Shown piece by piece: positions 44,212-52,916 of a DNA stretch of 64,000 nucleotides. The stretch's first letter is position 1. Every line of letters starts with the position of its first letter. Source of the DNA: Streptomyces sp. NBC_00461 (lineage in GTDB: Bacteria; Actinomycetota; Actinomycetes; Streptomycetales; Streptomycetaceae); the NCBI RefSeq assembly GCF_036013935.1, contig NZ_CP107902.1, positions 2,141,001 through 2,205,000 of the forward strand, written 5' to 3'. The notes under the pieces were generated by a model. The model had not been told where the DNA came from and did no database searches. It saw nothing but the letters and a program-made list of their open reading frames with translations. The position numbers and the translations under genes were made by a program.

Positions 44212-44266
44212 ACGAATCGCTGGAAGACGGATCCCTTGAGACGAATCGCTGGAAACGAATCTCAAG
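44212..44266. repeat. ACGAAT repeats and inverted repeat upstream of the sigma gene
   Basis: ACGAAT occurs at 44212, 44241 and 44255, and ACGAATCGCTGGA twice in full. CTTGAGA (44235-44241) and TCTCAAG (44260-44266) are inverted around the last two. They may be promoter or operator elements of the sigma gene or part of the rluB 3' end. Confidence 0.35.
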
Positions 44267-44284
44267 AGGATCTCCAGAGGATCT

Positions 44285-45379
44285 CTAGAGGTCGACTTCC
44301 TGCATCAGCATCCCGACCTCGGTGTTGGACAACCGCCGCAGCCAGCCCGACTTCTGGTCGCCGAGGGTGATCGGCCCGAAGGCGACCCGCACCAGCTTGT
44401 CGACAGGGAAGCCGGCCTCGGCGAGCATCCGGCGGACGATGTGCTTGCGGCCCTCGTGCAGGGTGACCTCGACGAGGTAGTTCTTGCCGGTCTGCTCGAC
44501 GACCCGGAAGTGGTCCGCCTTCGCGTACCCGTCCTCCAGCTGGATGCCGTCCTTGAGCCGCTTGCCCAGGTCGCGCGGGATCGGGCCCACGATGTGCGCG
44601 AGGTAGACCTTCTTCACGCCGTACTTGGGGTGGGTCAGCCGGTGCGCCAGCTCACCGTGGTTGGTGAGCAGGATGACACCCTCGGTCTCGGTGTCGAGCC
44701 GACCGACGTGGAAGAGCCGCGTCTCGCGGTTCGTCACGTAGTCGCCGAGGCACTGCCGGCCCTCGTTGTCCTCCATCGTCGAGACGACGCCGGCCGGCTT
44801 GTTCAGCGAGAAGAACTGGTACGACTGCGTCGCGACCGTCAGCCCGTCGACCTTGACCTCGTCCTTCTCCGGGTCGACGCGCTTGCCCTGCTCCAGGACG
44901 ATCTCGCCGTTGACCTCGACCCGGGCCTGCTCGATCAGCTCCTCGCAGGCGCGCCGGGAGCCGTAGCCCGCGCGCGCGAGGATCTTCTGCAGCCGCTCGC
45001 CCTCCTGCTCGGCGCCCGGGAAGGTCTTCGGCGGCTTCACGTCCTTCTTGCCCGCGTACCGCTCGCGGTTGCGCTCCTCGGCCCGCGCCTCGTACTCGCG
45101 GGAGGTCGCCGGGACCGAACGGCCGCGCCCGGTGCCCTGGCCCTGCTTGGGCCCGCCCTTGGCACCTCCCCGTGCGGAGGCGCCGCGCCCGGACTTCGGT
45201 CCTTCGTGGGTGGCGCCGGGACCCACGTCGTAGCGGCGCTCCTCGGGACGGGGCTTGCCCGCGCGCTTCGGCCTGTCGTCGCGCCCGCCCCCGCCCTTCG
45301 GCTGGGAGCCGCCCCCACCGCTTCCGCGGGGGTTGCCGCGCCCGTTGTTCCTGCCACTGCCGCTGCCACTGCTTCGCAT
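44285..45379 (-). CDS. rluB: 23S rRNA pseudouridine synthase RluB family
   Basis: 364 residues from ATG 45379, overlapping the scpB stop. A long N-terminal Gly/Arg/Ser/Lys-rich extension (about 125 residues) is typical for actinobacteria and may bind RNA. The S4 domain is seen in ERLQKILARAGYGSRRACEELIEQARVEVNG. The catalytic part has HVGRLDTETEGVILLTNHGELAHRLTHPKYGVKKVY, with the active-site Asp in GRLD, and EGRKHIVRRMLAEAGFPV. It modifies a uridine in helix 90-93 region of 23S rRNA. The order parA-scpA-scpB-rluB is conserved. Confidence 0.94.
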   Translation of the reverse strand: MRSSGSGSGRNNGRGNPRGSGGGGSQPKGGGGRDDRPKRAGKPRPEERRYDVGPGATHEGPKSGRGASARGGAKGGPKQGQGTGRGRSVPATSREYEARAEERNRERYAGKKDVKPPKTFPGAEQEGERLQKILARAGYGSRRACEELIEQARVEVNGEIVLEQGKRVDPEKDEVKVDGLTVATQSYQFFSLNKPAGVVSTMEDNEGRQCLGDYVTNRETRLFHVGRLDTETEGVILLTNHGELAHRLTHPKYGVKKVYLAHIVGPIPRDLGKRLKDGIQLEDGYAKADHFRVVEQTGKNYLVEVTLHEGRKHIVRRMLAEAGFPVDKLVRVAFGPITLGDQKSGWLRRLSNTEVGMLMQEVDL

Positions 45380-46035
45380 CAAAGTTCCGTCGTCGTCGTG
45401 TCGTCTGCATCTGCATCCGGTGCGTCCGGATCGAACGACGGGACCCCTTCCAGCGTCTCGGCCTCGATCGCCTCCGCCTCCGGGAGGAAGGGCGCGAGTT
45501 CCGGGAGCTCGTCCAGACCGCGCAGGCCCATCCGCTCCAGGAAGTAGTTCGTCGTCGTGTACAGGATCGCACCTGTTTCGGGTTCCGTGCCCGCCTCCTG
45601 GACCAGACCGCGTTGCAGGAGGGTGCGCATGACCCCGTCGCAGTTGACTCCTCGTACGGCCGAGACGCGGCTGCGGCTCACCGGCTGACGGTAGGCGACG
45701 ACCGCCAGTGTCTCCAGTGCGGCCTGGGTGAGGCGGGCCTGCTGGCCGTCGAGTACGAAGCCCTCCACGGCGGCCGCGTACTCGGGGCGGGAGTAGAAAC
45801 GCCAGCCGCCGGCGATGAGGCGCAGCTCGAAACCGCGGCCCTGGACGGTGTACTCGTCGGCGAGCTCCCGCAGCGCGTCCCCGATCTGCCGCTTGGGCCG
45901 CTGGAGGATCTTCGCGAGGTGCTCCTCGGTCGCCGGCTCGTCCACGACCATGAGGACGGCCTCCAGAGCGGGCTTGAGGTCGAGGTCGGCGACGGTGCGC
46001 AGCCCGGCCGGGACGTCGGTGGTCTCCTCGCTCAC
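45379..46035 (-). CDS. scpB: Segregation and condensation protein ScpB
   Basis: 218 residues from GTG 46035, overlapping the scpA stop by GTGA. Two winged-helix domains are visible: LKPALEAVLMVVDEPATEEHLAKIL and LTQAALETLAVVAYRQPVSRSRVSAVRGVNCDGVMRTLLQRGLVQEAG. The C terminus is acidic and disordered. It binds as a dimer to the ScpA kleisin of the SMC condensin complex, which organises and separates chromosomes. The smc gene itself is not in the window. Confidence 0.95.
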   Translation of the reverse strand: MSEETTDVPAGLRTVADLDLKPALEAVLMVVDEPATEEHLAKILQRPKRQIGDALRELADEYTVQGRGFELRLIAGGWRFYSRPEYAAAVEGFVLDGQQARLTQAALETLAVVAYRQPVSRSRVSAVRGVNCDGVMRTLLQRGLVQEAGTEPETGAILYTTTNYFLERMGLRGLDELPELAPFLPEAEAIEAETLEGVPSFDPDAPDADADDTTTTEL

Positions 46036-47276
46036 GCCTTCTCCTCCTCGCCTTCGCCCTTGCCGTCCTGACCGTCTGTGTCGCCCTTGCCGTCCTTGCC
46101 GCCCTTGGGCTCCTCGGGCGGTCGGTCGAACTCGTCCGTCACCCTGGGCGTCTCGTCGCCGTCCCCACCGGTCCAGCGCACGAACAGCTCGCCGAGAGCG
46201 GTCTCCTGGTCCAGCGCCACGGCCTTCTCGCGGTAGAGCTCCAGCAGCGCCAGGAAACGCGCCACGACGGTGAGCGTGTCCTCGGTGTCCTCGACCAGCA
46301 CACGGAAGCTGGCCCGGCCGAGTTCCCTCAGCCGCGCCACCACGATCCCGGCCTGTTCCTGCACGCTGACCAGGGGCGCGTGGATGTGGTCGACGTACAC
46401 CTGCGGCTTGGGCTTGGGCTGCATCGCCTTGACGGCGAGCTTCGCAAAGCCCTCCGCGCCGATGCTGATGACCACCTCGGGCAGCAGTTCGGCGTGGTGC
46501 GGTTCGAGGCCGACGGTACGCGGGTAGCGGCGGGCCTCCTCGTCGAGACGGCGGTTGAAGATGTCCGCGATCTGTTTGTACGCGCGGTACTGCAGCAGCC
46601 GTGCGAACAGCAGGTCGCGTGCTTCGAGGAGCGCGAGGTCGGCCTCGTCCTCCACCTCCGCGGAGGGCAGCAGCCGGGCGGCCTTGAGGTCGAGCAGTGT
46701 GGCCGCGACGACCAGGAACTCGGTCGTCTGGTCCAGATCCCAGTCCGGCCCCATCGCCCGGATGTGCGCCATGAACTCGTCGGTCACCTTGGACAGCGCG
46801 ACCTCGGTGACGTCCAGCTTGTGCTTCGAGATCAGCTGGAGGAGCAGGTCGAAGGGGCCCTCGAAGTTGGCCAGCCGGACTTTGAAGACACCGTCGCCGG
46901 CTTCGTCGGGATCACGGAAAGCCTCTTCGGACGCCCCTCCCGCTGCTGGGGCCCCTACGCCGACACCGGAGTCGACGAAGCCCTCCGGGACCGCGGCCTG
47001 GGGCACGTGAAGCGACTCCGGCGCCACGGCCTCCGGCTCGAGAACCGCCTCCGGCACCGGCGCCACAGGTGTCGTCGGCCCGAGGACCGGCTCGGGGACG
47101 ACTGTCTCTGCCTGCTCTGCTTGCGCCTCCGTCGGGGCCCGAGGTTCCGCGACGGGCGGCTCCATCGCGGGCGGTGCCGTGGGCTCGACCCGCGGAGCGC
47201 CCGCGGCGGGGCCCCTCCCCAGCGCACGCCGACGGCCGGCGGAGGCGCCGGGGGCGGGAACGTCGTTGGAGGTCAT
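46032..47276 (-). CDS. scpA: Segregation and condensation protein ScpA (kleisin)
   Basis: 414 residues from ATG 47276. A Pro/Ala/Glu-rich N-terminal extension of about 130 residues precedes the kleisin domain, which starts FKVRLANFEGPFDLLLQLISKHKLDVTEVALSKVTDEFMAHI and continues with EFLVVAATLLDLKAARLLP. The C-terminal winged helix (residues 300-370) contacts SMC heads, and the tail is Lys/Gly/Asp-rich. It bridges SMC ATPase heads with ScpB. The 19-base gap to the preceding gene fits one operon with parA. Confidence 0.95.
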   Translation of the reverse strand: MTSNDVPAPGASAGRRRALGRGPAAGAPRVEPTAPPAMEPPVAEPRAPTEAQAEQAETVVPEPVLGPTTPVAPVPEAVLEPEAVAPESLHVPQAAVPEGFVDSGVGVGAPAAGGASEEAFRDPDEAGDGVFKVRLANFEGPFDLLLQLISKHKLDVTEVALSKVTDEFMAHIRAMGPDWDLDQTTEFLVVAATLLDLKAARLLPSAEVEDEADLALLEARDLLFARLLQYRAYKQIADIFNRRLDEEARRYPRTVGLEPHHAELLPEVVISIGAEGFAKLAVKAMQPKPKPQVYVDHIHAPLVSVQEQAGIVVARLRELGRASFRVLVEDTEDTLTVVARFLALLELYREKAVALDQETALGELFVRWTGGDGDETPRVTDEFDRPPEEPKGGKDGKGDTDGQDGKGEGEEEKA

Positions 47277-47294
47277 GGCCCCCGCAGGCTACCG

Positions 47295-47879
47295 CTACCG
47301 CCCGCGCAGTCGACGTACGAGAATGCTCGCGTCCCCGCGGGACTCCAGATCGGCCAGCACCACGGCGACCGCCTCGCGGACGATCCGCCCGCGGTCGATC
47401 GCCAGCCCGTGCTCGCCCCGGAGCACCAGGCGCGCGTGCTCCAGGTCCATGAGTTCCTCGGCGGACACATACACCGTGATCTTCTCGTCGTGCCGCTCGC
47501 GCCCGCTGGGCCGACGCGAGGGGCTCCGTCCGCGCTTGCGGGACTGGGCGTTGCCGGAGGCCGCGGCAGAACCTTCCTGCGCCCCCTGACGTCGCCCGGA
47601 GATCTCCCCGGTCGCAGCCCGGCTGCGGGACTCCCCGCCGTCGGCCGACTCCGACTCCGCGGCCGCATGCTCCGCCCCCTCGCCGTCGCCGCCCTGCACG
47701 GGCACCGACTGCGGGGCGTCCTCGGACGACGCGGCCGCGGCCCCGTCGCTCTCCCCCGCGGGAGCGGGCACACGGGCTTCGCCGTTGGCCCCCCGCCGCG
47801 GAGTGGACGGCTGGAGCGCCGTTCCCCCTGTCGTACGGAAGAGTTCGTCGGCACCCGGCAGACTCACTCGGCGTGACAC
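47295..47879 (-). CDS. ParA partner-like protein with ribbon-helix-helix-type C terminus
   Basis: 194 residues from ATG 47879, a start that overlaps the ParA stop by 16 bases. Residues 1-130 are low-complexity (Ala, Gly, Glu, Ser, Arg). The last 62 residues, starting KITVYVSAEELMDLEHARLVL and including GRIVREAVAVVLADLES, look like a beta strand followed by two helices, the layout of ribbon-helix-helix DNA-binding proteins such as ParG/CopG. Such proteins act as centromere-binding partners of ParA ATPases. Function in this context is unproven. The gene sits between parA and scpA. Confidence 0.7.
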   Translation of the reverse strand: MSRRVSLPGADELFRTTGGTALQPSTPRRGANGEARVPAPAGESDGAAAASSEDAPQSVPVQGGDGEGAEHAAAESESADGGESRSRAATGEISGRRQGAQEGSAAASGNAQSRKRGRSPSRRPSGRERHDEKITVYVSAEELMDLEHARLVLRGEHGLAIDRGRIVREAVAVVLADLESRGDASILVRRLRGR

Positions 47880-49039
47880 CGGGCGAGCACCTCCCTGGCG
47901 AGCTGACGGTAGGCGGCGGCGCCGACGGAGTTGGAGGCGTACGTGGTGATCGGCTCACCGGCGACCGTGGTCTCCGGGAAGCGGACCGTGCGCCCGATGA
48001 CCGTGTGGTAGACGTGGTCGTCGAACGCCTCGACGACACGCGCGAGCACCTCACGGCTGTGCACGGTGCGCGAGTCGTACATCGTGGCGAGGATGCCGTC
48101 CAGTTCCAGCTCGGGGTTGAGCCGCTCCTGGACCTTCTCGATGGTCTCCGTCAGCAGGGCGACACCTCGCAGCGCGAAGAACTCGCACTCGAGAGGCACT
48201 ATCACCTTGTGCGCGGCCGTCAGCGCGTTGACGGTGAGCAGACCGAGCGAGGGCTGACAGTCGATCACGATGTAGTCGTAGTCGGCCAAGAGCGGCTTCA
48301 GGGCGCGCTGGAGCGTGGACTCGCGCGCGACCTCGCTCACCAGCTGCACCTCGGCGGCGGACAGGTCGATGTTGCTGGGCAGCAGGTCCATGTTCGGGAC
48401 CGCCGTCTTCAGGAGCACCTCGTCGGCCGCCATGCCCCGCTCCATGAGCAGGTTGTAGACGGTGAGGTCGAGCTCCATCGGATTGACGCCGAGGCCCACC
48501 GACAGCGCGCCCTGCGGGTCGAAGTCCACGAGCAGCACGCGCCGGCCGTACTCCGCGAGCGCGGCACCCAGGTTGATGGTCGACGTCGTCTTGCCCACGC
48601 CGCCCTTCTGGTTGCACATCGCGATGATCTTCGCGGGGCCGTGGTCGGTCAGCGGGCCCGGGATCGGGAAGTACGGCAGCGGGCGCCCGGTCGGGCCGAC
48701 ACGCTCACGGCGCTGCCGGGCGGCGTCGGGCGCGAGCGTGGCCGCGTACTCGGGATCCGGCTCGTACTCCGCGTCGGGGTCGTAGAAGTGCCCTTCGGGC
48801 AGTTCGTCGTAGACGGCGAGGTGGTTGTGGGGCGCGCCACTTCCGTCGCCGGCCATGGCGTTCACGTGATGGCCATCCATGCTCTTGTGTGCTGTCCGGA
48901 TCACCTGCGGACCCGGGCTCTGTCGGGCTGCGAAGGTACGCACAGCAACGGAGCCGACAGCCTCGAACCCCGCGGGACCCTGGTCCCGTACAGGCGTTCC
49001 TGGTTGACCACCCCCGGGAGAAAATGTCGACTCATTCAC
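47864..49039 (-). CDS. ParA-family ATPase (chromosomal, next to ScpAB)
   Basis: 391 residues from GTG 49039 with AAGGAGG upstream, which decides the start. An N-terminal region of about 140 residues without known domain contains acidic YDPDAEYEPDPEY. The ATPase begins KIIAMCNQKGGVGKTTSTINLGAALAEYG (deviant Walker A), then LVDFDPQGALSVGLGVNP, DYIVIDCQPSLGLLTVNAL and a Soj-like C-terminal part. The true parAB pair is near oriC in Streptomyces; this is the second, ScpAB-linked ParA as in mycobacterial Rv1708. It may act in segregation or in positioning another cargo. Confidence 0.92.
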   Translation of the reverse strand: MNESTFSPGGGQPGTPVRDQGPAGFEAVGSVAVRTFAARQSPGPQVIRTAHKSMDGHHVNAMAGDGSGAPHNHLAVYDELPEGHFYDPDAEYEPDPEYAATLAPDAARQRRERVGPTGRPLPYFPIPGPLTDHGPAKIIAMCNQKGGVGKTTSTINLGAALAEYGRRVLLVDFDPQGALSVGLGVNPMELDLTVYNLLMERGMAADEVLLKTAVPNMDLLPSNIDLSAAEVQLVSEVARESTLQRALKPLLADYDYIVIDCQPSLGLLTVNALTAAHKVIVPLECEFFALRGVALLTETIEKVQERLNPELELDGILATMYDSRTVHSREVLARVVEAFDDHVYHTVIGRTVRFPETTVAGEPITTYASNSVGAAAYRQLAREVLARCHAE

Positions 49040-49419
49040 AAGTCGTCTTACCTCCTTGGTGACCAGGAAACTTCTAGACAGGTCGGCGTGACACCAAGCC
49101 GACGGTTGGCGACTCTATGGCGTGTCGGGCATCCGCAGCAACACAATCCGCCGGACCCGGCAGGATGTGTCGGCAATGAAACATCCCTCTGTCAAGGGCG
49201 TACGGCCGTCGCACGACAGGATTCACCGGTGTGCGAATCGACCAAAGGGTTACGTTCGAGGCGAGTTGGCCGAGAGCCGCAAAGTGACCATACACACATC
49301 CGGCCGGACCTTGTCGGGCAAGGTCCGGCCTGGTGCGCACGGTTGACGACCTGTGTTGACGTATCGCCTTTTACCGAATGGTGACTTAGCGGCTCGATGA
49401 CGAACAGCCCGGTCGGGGT
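49040..49419. other. Gap between parA and ald
   Basis: 380 bases. It holds TTGACA on the minus strand (49195-49190) as a candidate -35 for parA with an unclear -10, and an inverted repeat: 12-bp arms at 49302-49313 and 49319-49330 (GGCCGGACCTTG) with a five-base loop. No gene was recognised. Confidence 0.5.
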
Positions 49420-50535
49420 TCAGCCCAGGAGGGTCTCGAGCTCCACGTGCTCAAGGCCGTGCGCCTCCGCGACCTCGCGGTAAACGACCTTGCCGTCATG
49501 GGTGTTGAGGCCCTTGGCGAGCGCGGGGTCACGGCGCAGCGCCTCCACCCAGCCGCGGTCGGCGAGTTCGACGATGTAGGGCAGCGTGGCGTTGGTCAGT
49601 GCGTAGGTGGAGGTGTTGGGCACCGCGCCGGGCATGTTGGCGACGCAGTAGAAGACCGAGTTGTGGATCGTGAAGGTCGGCTCGGCGTGCGTGGTCGGAC
49701 GGGAGTCCTCGAAGCAGCCGCCCTGGTCGATCGCGATGTCGACAAGGACACTCCCCGGCTTCATGCGGGAGACGAGCTCGTTGGTGACCAGCTTGGGGGC
49801 CTTCGCGCCCGGGATGAGGACGGCGCCGATGACGAGGTCGGCGTCCAGGACGGCCTTCTCCAGCTCGAAGGCGTTGGACATGATCGCCCGGACCTTGGTG
49901 CCGAAGACCTTGTCCGCCTCGCGGAGCTTGTTGATGTCGCGGTCGAGCAGCGTGACGTGGAAGCCCATGCCGACGGCGATCTGCGTCGCGTTCCAGCCGG
50001 AGACTCCGCCGCCGATGACGACGGCCTTCGCGGGCTGGGTGCCGGGGACGCCGCCGGGGAGCACGCCGCGGCCGCCGGCCGAGCGCATCAGGTGGTAGGC
50101 GCCGACCTGCGGGGCCAGCCGGCCCGCGACCTCGGACATCGGGGCGAGCAGCGGCAGCGCGCGGCTGGGCAGCTCGACGGTCTCGTAGGCGATCGCCGTG
50201 GTGCCGGACTCGATGAGCGCGTCGGTGCACTCCTTGGAGGCGGCCAGGTGCAGGTAGGTGAAGAGCGTCTGGTCCTTGCGGAGGCGGTGGTACTCCTCGG
50301 CGATGGGCTCCTTGACCTTCAGCAGCAGGTCGGCGGTGGCCCACACCTCGTCGGCGGTGCCCAGGATCCGGGCGCCGGCGGCGACGTACTCCTCGTCCGG
50401 GATCGAGGAGCCGATGCCGGCGCCCCGCTCGACGACGACCTGGTGGCCGTGGCGCACCAGCTCGTGCACACCGGCGGGGGTGATGGCCACCCGGAACTCG
50501 TTGTTCTTGACCTCGCGGGGGATGCCGACCTTCAC
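49420..50535 (-). CDS. ald: Alanine dehydrogenase
   Basis: 371 residues if the GTG at 50535 is used (MKVGIPREVKNNEFRVAITPAGVHELV); a GTG six bases upstream would add two residues. The active site and NAD regions are intact: LFTYLHLAA (catalytic His), AYETVELPSRALPLLAPMSEVAGR, VVIGGGVSGWNATQIAVGMG and GGCFEDSRPTTH. It interconverts L-alanine and pyruvate with NAD as a hexamer. Length equals that of the family. Upstream, ATTG-CAT-CAAT at 50674 could be a regulator site. It stands alone. Confidence 0.95.
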   Translation of the reverse strand: MKVGIPREVKNNEFRVAITPAGVHELVRHGHQVVVERGAGIGSSIPDEEYVAAGARILGTADEVWATADLLLKVKEPIAEEYHRLRKDQTLFTYLHLAASKECTDALIESGTTAIAYETVELPSRALPLLAPMSEVAGRLAPQVGAYHLMRSAGGRGVLPGGVPGTQPAKAVVIGGGVSGWNATQIAVGMGFHVTLLDRDINKLREADKVFGTKVRAIMSNAFELEKAVLDADLVIGAVLIPGAKAPKLVTNELVSRMKPGSVLVDIAIDQGGCFEDSRPTTHAEPTFTIHNSVFYCVANMPGAVPNTSTYALTNATLPYIVELADRGWVEALRRDPALAKGLNTHDGKVVYREVAEAHGLEHVELETLLG

Positions 50536-50679
50536 GTGGATCACGGTCCTTGGCTCAGTGGATGTAGGGCAATACAACACATACCCAGGCATGCATGAGC
50601 ACACCGGGAGACACCGCGGGAGAAGGTGCGGCAGAGCCAGTCTAATGAAGGCGTTCTCTCTGTCTAGCCTTTCATTGCA

Positions 50680-52755
50680 TCAATCTTTGTCGGAAGCACT
50701 ACGGATTTCGTAGGCGTTAACGTCCTGTTGCTGTGGATCAAGGGGTTCCAGCACCTGTTCTCCCTCGTCGCGCTCCTCCCCCAGCAGCCGCTCGGCCGTG
50801 CCCCGGTGCAGCTGAGCCGAGGCGGGATCGCCCAGGCGCTCCAGCGTGTCGGCGAGCCGCAGCTGCAGCGCCGCCTGCAGCCGTACGTCCTCGGCGCGCC
50901 GCGCCAGCTCCACCGCCTCATGGCAGGTGCGCAGCGACTCCTCGTGCCGTCCCGCGTACTCCTGGACCCGCGCGAGCTCGCTCAACGCCCGCGCGTGGGC
51001 GGCGACATCGCCGCTCTTGCGGTATCCGGCGACCGCCGCGCGCCAGCAGCGCAGCGCCTCCCCGTAGCGGCCCGCGTACGTGTGCGCGACGGCGATCCGG
51101 CCGTAGAGGCGGGCGGCGCCCGTGCGCTCGTCCCGAGCCAGGCGCTCGGCGAGGGCACGGCCGAACCAGTCGGCGGCCCGGTCGTAGTCCCCGACCTCCA
51201 GATGCGCACCGCCTACGGATTCCATCGCGCGACCGGTCGCATACGGGTCATTCGCCTGCCGTCCGGCGTCCAGCGCGGCCCGATACCGCACCAGTGCCTC
51301 CCCGGTACGGCCGGTCCGGGCGTCCAGGTCGCCCAGGTTCAGCAGGGCGGCGGCCTTCTCCCGGGGCAGTTTCCGCCGCTCGGCCACATCCAGGACGAGC
51401 CGGTGGATGCCGTACAGGTCGGGCGCGGCGGCCTGGGTGCCGAAGTGCGCGACCATGGCCTTGACCAGCTGGGACATCAGGCGGCGGGCGAGCGTGTCCA
51501 GCTCCCCGTCGGCGACGGCGAGCCGGGCCGCGGCCAGCAGGGCGGGCCTGCGCACGCGCAGCCAGTCCTCGGCCGCCCGCGGCGTGGGGAAGCGCAGGGA
51601 GCGCGGCATGTCCTGGAGCTTCTCGCGCGCCTCGGGGTCGTCCGTCTCGGTGATCGTCCGGCAAGACTGCAGCAACCGGACCGTCCGCTCCAGCATGCGG
51701 GCACGGGCCAGCTGCAGCTCACCGGGGCGGTCCTGGGTCTCGGTGAGCGCCTTCAGCAGGGGTTGCAGACAGCTCGGCACCTCGTACTGCGGCAGCGGCG
51801 AGTCCGCTGCCCGCAGCAGGCCGAGGCCGACGAAGTCGTCCAGTGCGGCGTGGGCGTCGTTCACGGAGCAGCCGGCGAGCGCGGACGCCGTGTGCGGGTC
51901 GACGAGGCCCGCCGGGGCGAGGGCGAGCAGTCGCAGTGTCCGGGCGGTCGGCGCGGGCAGCGAGCCGTGGACGAGCCCGAAGACCCGGCTGAGGGGCGTG
52001 CCCTCGTCACCCTCCGTGTGCAGCTGCTTGGCGAGGTCGGCGACCGCCGCCTTGGGGCGGGCGGCGAGCCAGCCGCCGGCCAGCACCAGCGCGGCGGGCT
52101 GGCCCTGGCACACCTCGACCAGACCCTCGGCGGCGCGGGGGTCGACGGTGATGCGGACCGAGCCGATGTACCGGGTGAGCAGCTCCAGGGCGGACTTGGT
52201 GTCGAGGCCGCCGAGGGTGCAGGGGCGGACGTCGGAGATGCCGGTGAGAGGACCCTCGGAGACGGCCACGACCAGGCACTCCGGCGTGTCCGGCAACAGG
52301 GCGTCGACCTGCTCGGCGTGCGCCGCGTCGTCGAGCAGGACCAGGGCCCGGCGATCGGCGAGGGCGGCGCGCAGCGCATCGGCCAGGTCGTCGTCGTCGG
52401 CTCCGGCGGGGGTGGGCAGCCGCAGGGCGGAGAGCAGTTCGCGGGCGGTGCGCTCGACGGGGACGGGCGTGCCGTCGTGTTCACTCAGACGGGCCCGGAG
52501 CACCCCGTCGTCGTAACGGTCTGCAACCTGTCGGACCAGTTCCTCGGCGAGTGCGGTGCGGCCGGATCCGGGTCGGCCGGCGATCAGCAGCACGCGCGCG
52601 CGGGGGGCCTTGCGGCCGGAGAGCGTGTCCAGGCCCGCGCGCTCGATATCGGCGCGCAGTTCCTTCAACTCCCTTGTACGGCCCAGGAACCGGCTCTCCT
52701 CAGCAGCGTGCCTCGACCGCCCTGCGCCGTCTGTGTCCACCGCCTGATCCGTCAC
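50680..52755 (-). CDS. STAND/NB-ARC-like ATPase with TPR repeats
   Basis: 691 residues from GTG 52755 with GGGAG upstream. The N-terminal P-loop domain carries VLLIAGRPGSGRTALAEELVRQV; Walker A reads GRPGSGRT with Arg66 in place of lysine (codon CGC). Walker B-like RRALVLLDD and a winged-helix region (RTLRLLALAPAGLVDPHTASALAG) follow. The C-terminal third has at least five tetratricopeptide-like repeats, for example AAALLNLGDLDARTGRTGEALVRYRAALDAGRQANDP. STAND proteins are signalling switches, often regulators of secondary metabolism or defence. It lies alone between ald and the NUDIX gene. Confidence 0.85.
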   Translation of the reverse strand: MTDQAVDTDGAGRSRHAAEESRFLGRTRELKELRADIERAGLDTLSGRKAPRARVLLIAGRPGSGRTALAEELVRQVADRYDDGVLRARLSEHDGTPVPVERTARELLSALRLPTPAGADDDDLADALRAALADRRALVLLDDAAHAEQVDALLPDTPECLVVAVSEGPLTGISDVRPCTLGGLDTKSALELLTRYIGSVRITVDPRAAEGLVEVCQGQPAALVLAGGWLAARPKAAVADLAKQLHTEGDEGTPLSRVFGLVHGSLPAPTARTLRLLALAPAGLVDPHTASALAGCSVNDAHAALDDFVGLGLLRAADSPLPQYEVPSCLQPLLKALTETQDRPGELQLARARMLERTVRLLQSCRTITETDDPEAREKLQDMPRSLRFPTPRAAEDWLRVRRPALLAAARLAVADGELDTLARRLMSQLVKAMVAHFGTQAAAPDLYGIHRLVLDVAERRKLPREKAAALLNLGDLDARTGRTGEALVRYRAALDAGRQANDPYATGRAMESVGGAHLEVGDYDRAADWFGRALAERLARDERTGAARLYGRIAVAHTYAGRYGEALRCWRAAVAGYRKSGDVAAHARALSELARVQEYAGRHEESLRTCHEAVELARRAEDVRLQAALQLRLADTLERLGDPASAQLHRGTAERLLGEERDEGEQVLEPLDPQQQDVNAYEIRSASDKD

Positions 52756-52916
52756 GGGCCACGCTCCCGTCCCACCGCACGCGCAAGCCCGCCGGGACTC
52801 CGGTTCGGGCGTGCTCAGAGCCTAGTTCACGCTCTGCTACCTACCGGGCGGAGCGCGGCGGACACGTCCCTCGATCGGATCAGCCGATGGTCACACCGGT
52901 ACGGGCGCGGGTGCGT

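Noticed and set aside
50563..50604. Short upstream frame in the ald leader (starts ATGCATGCC)
   Set aside because: It has no ribosome site, no regulatory codon run and no match to a known leader, so it is likely chance.
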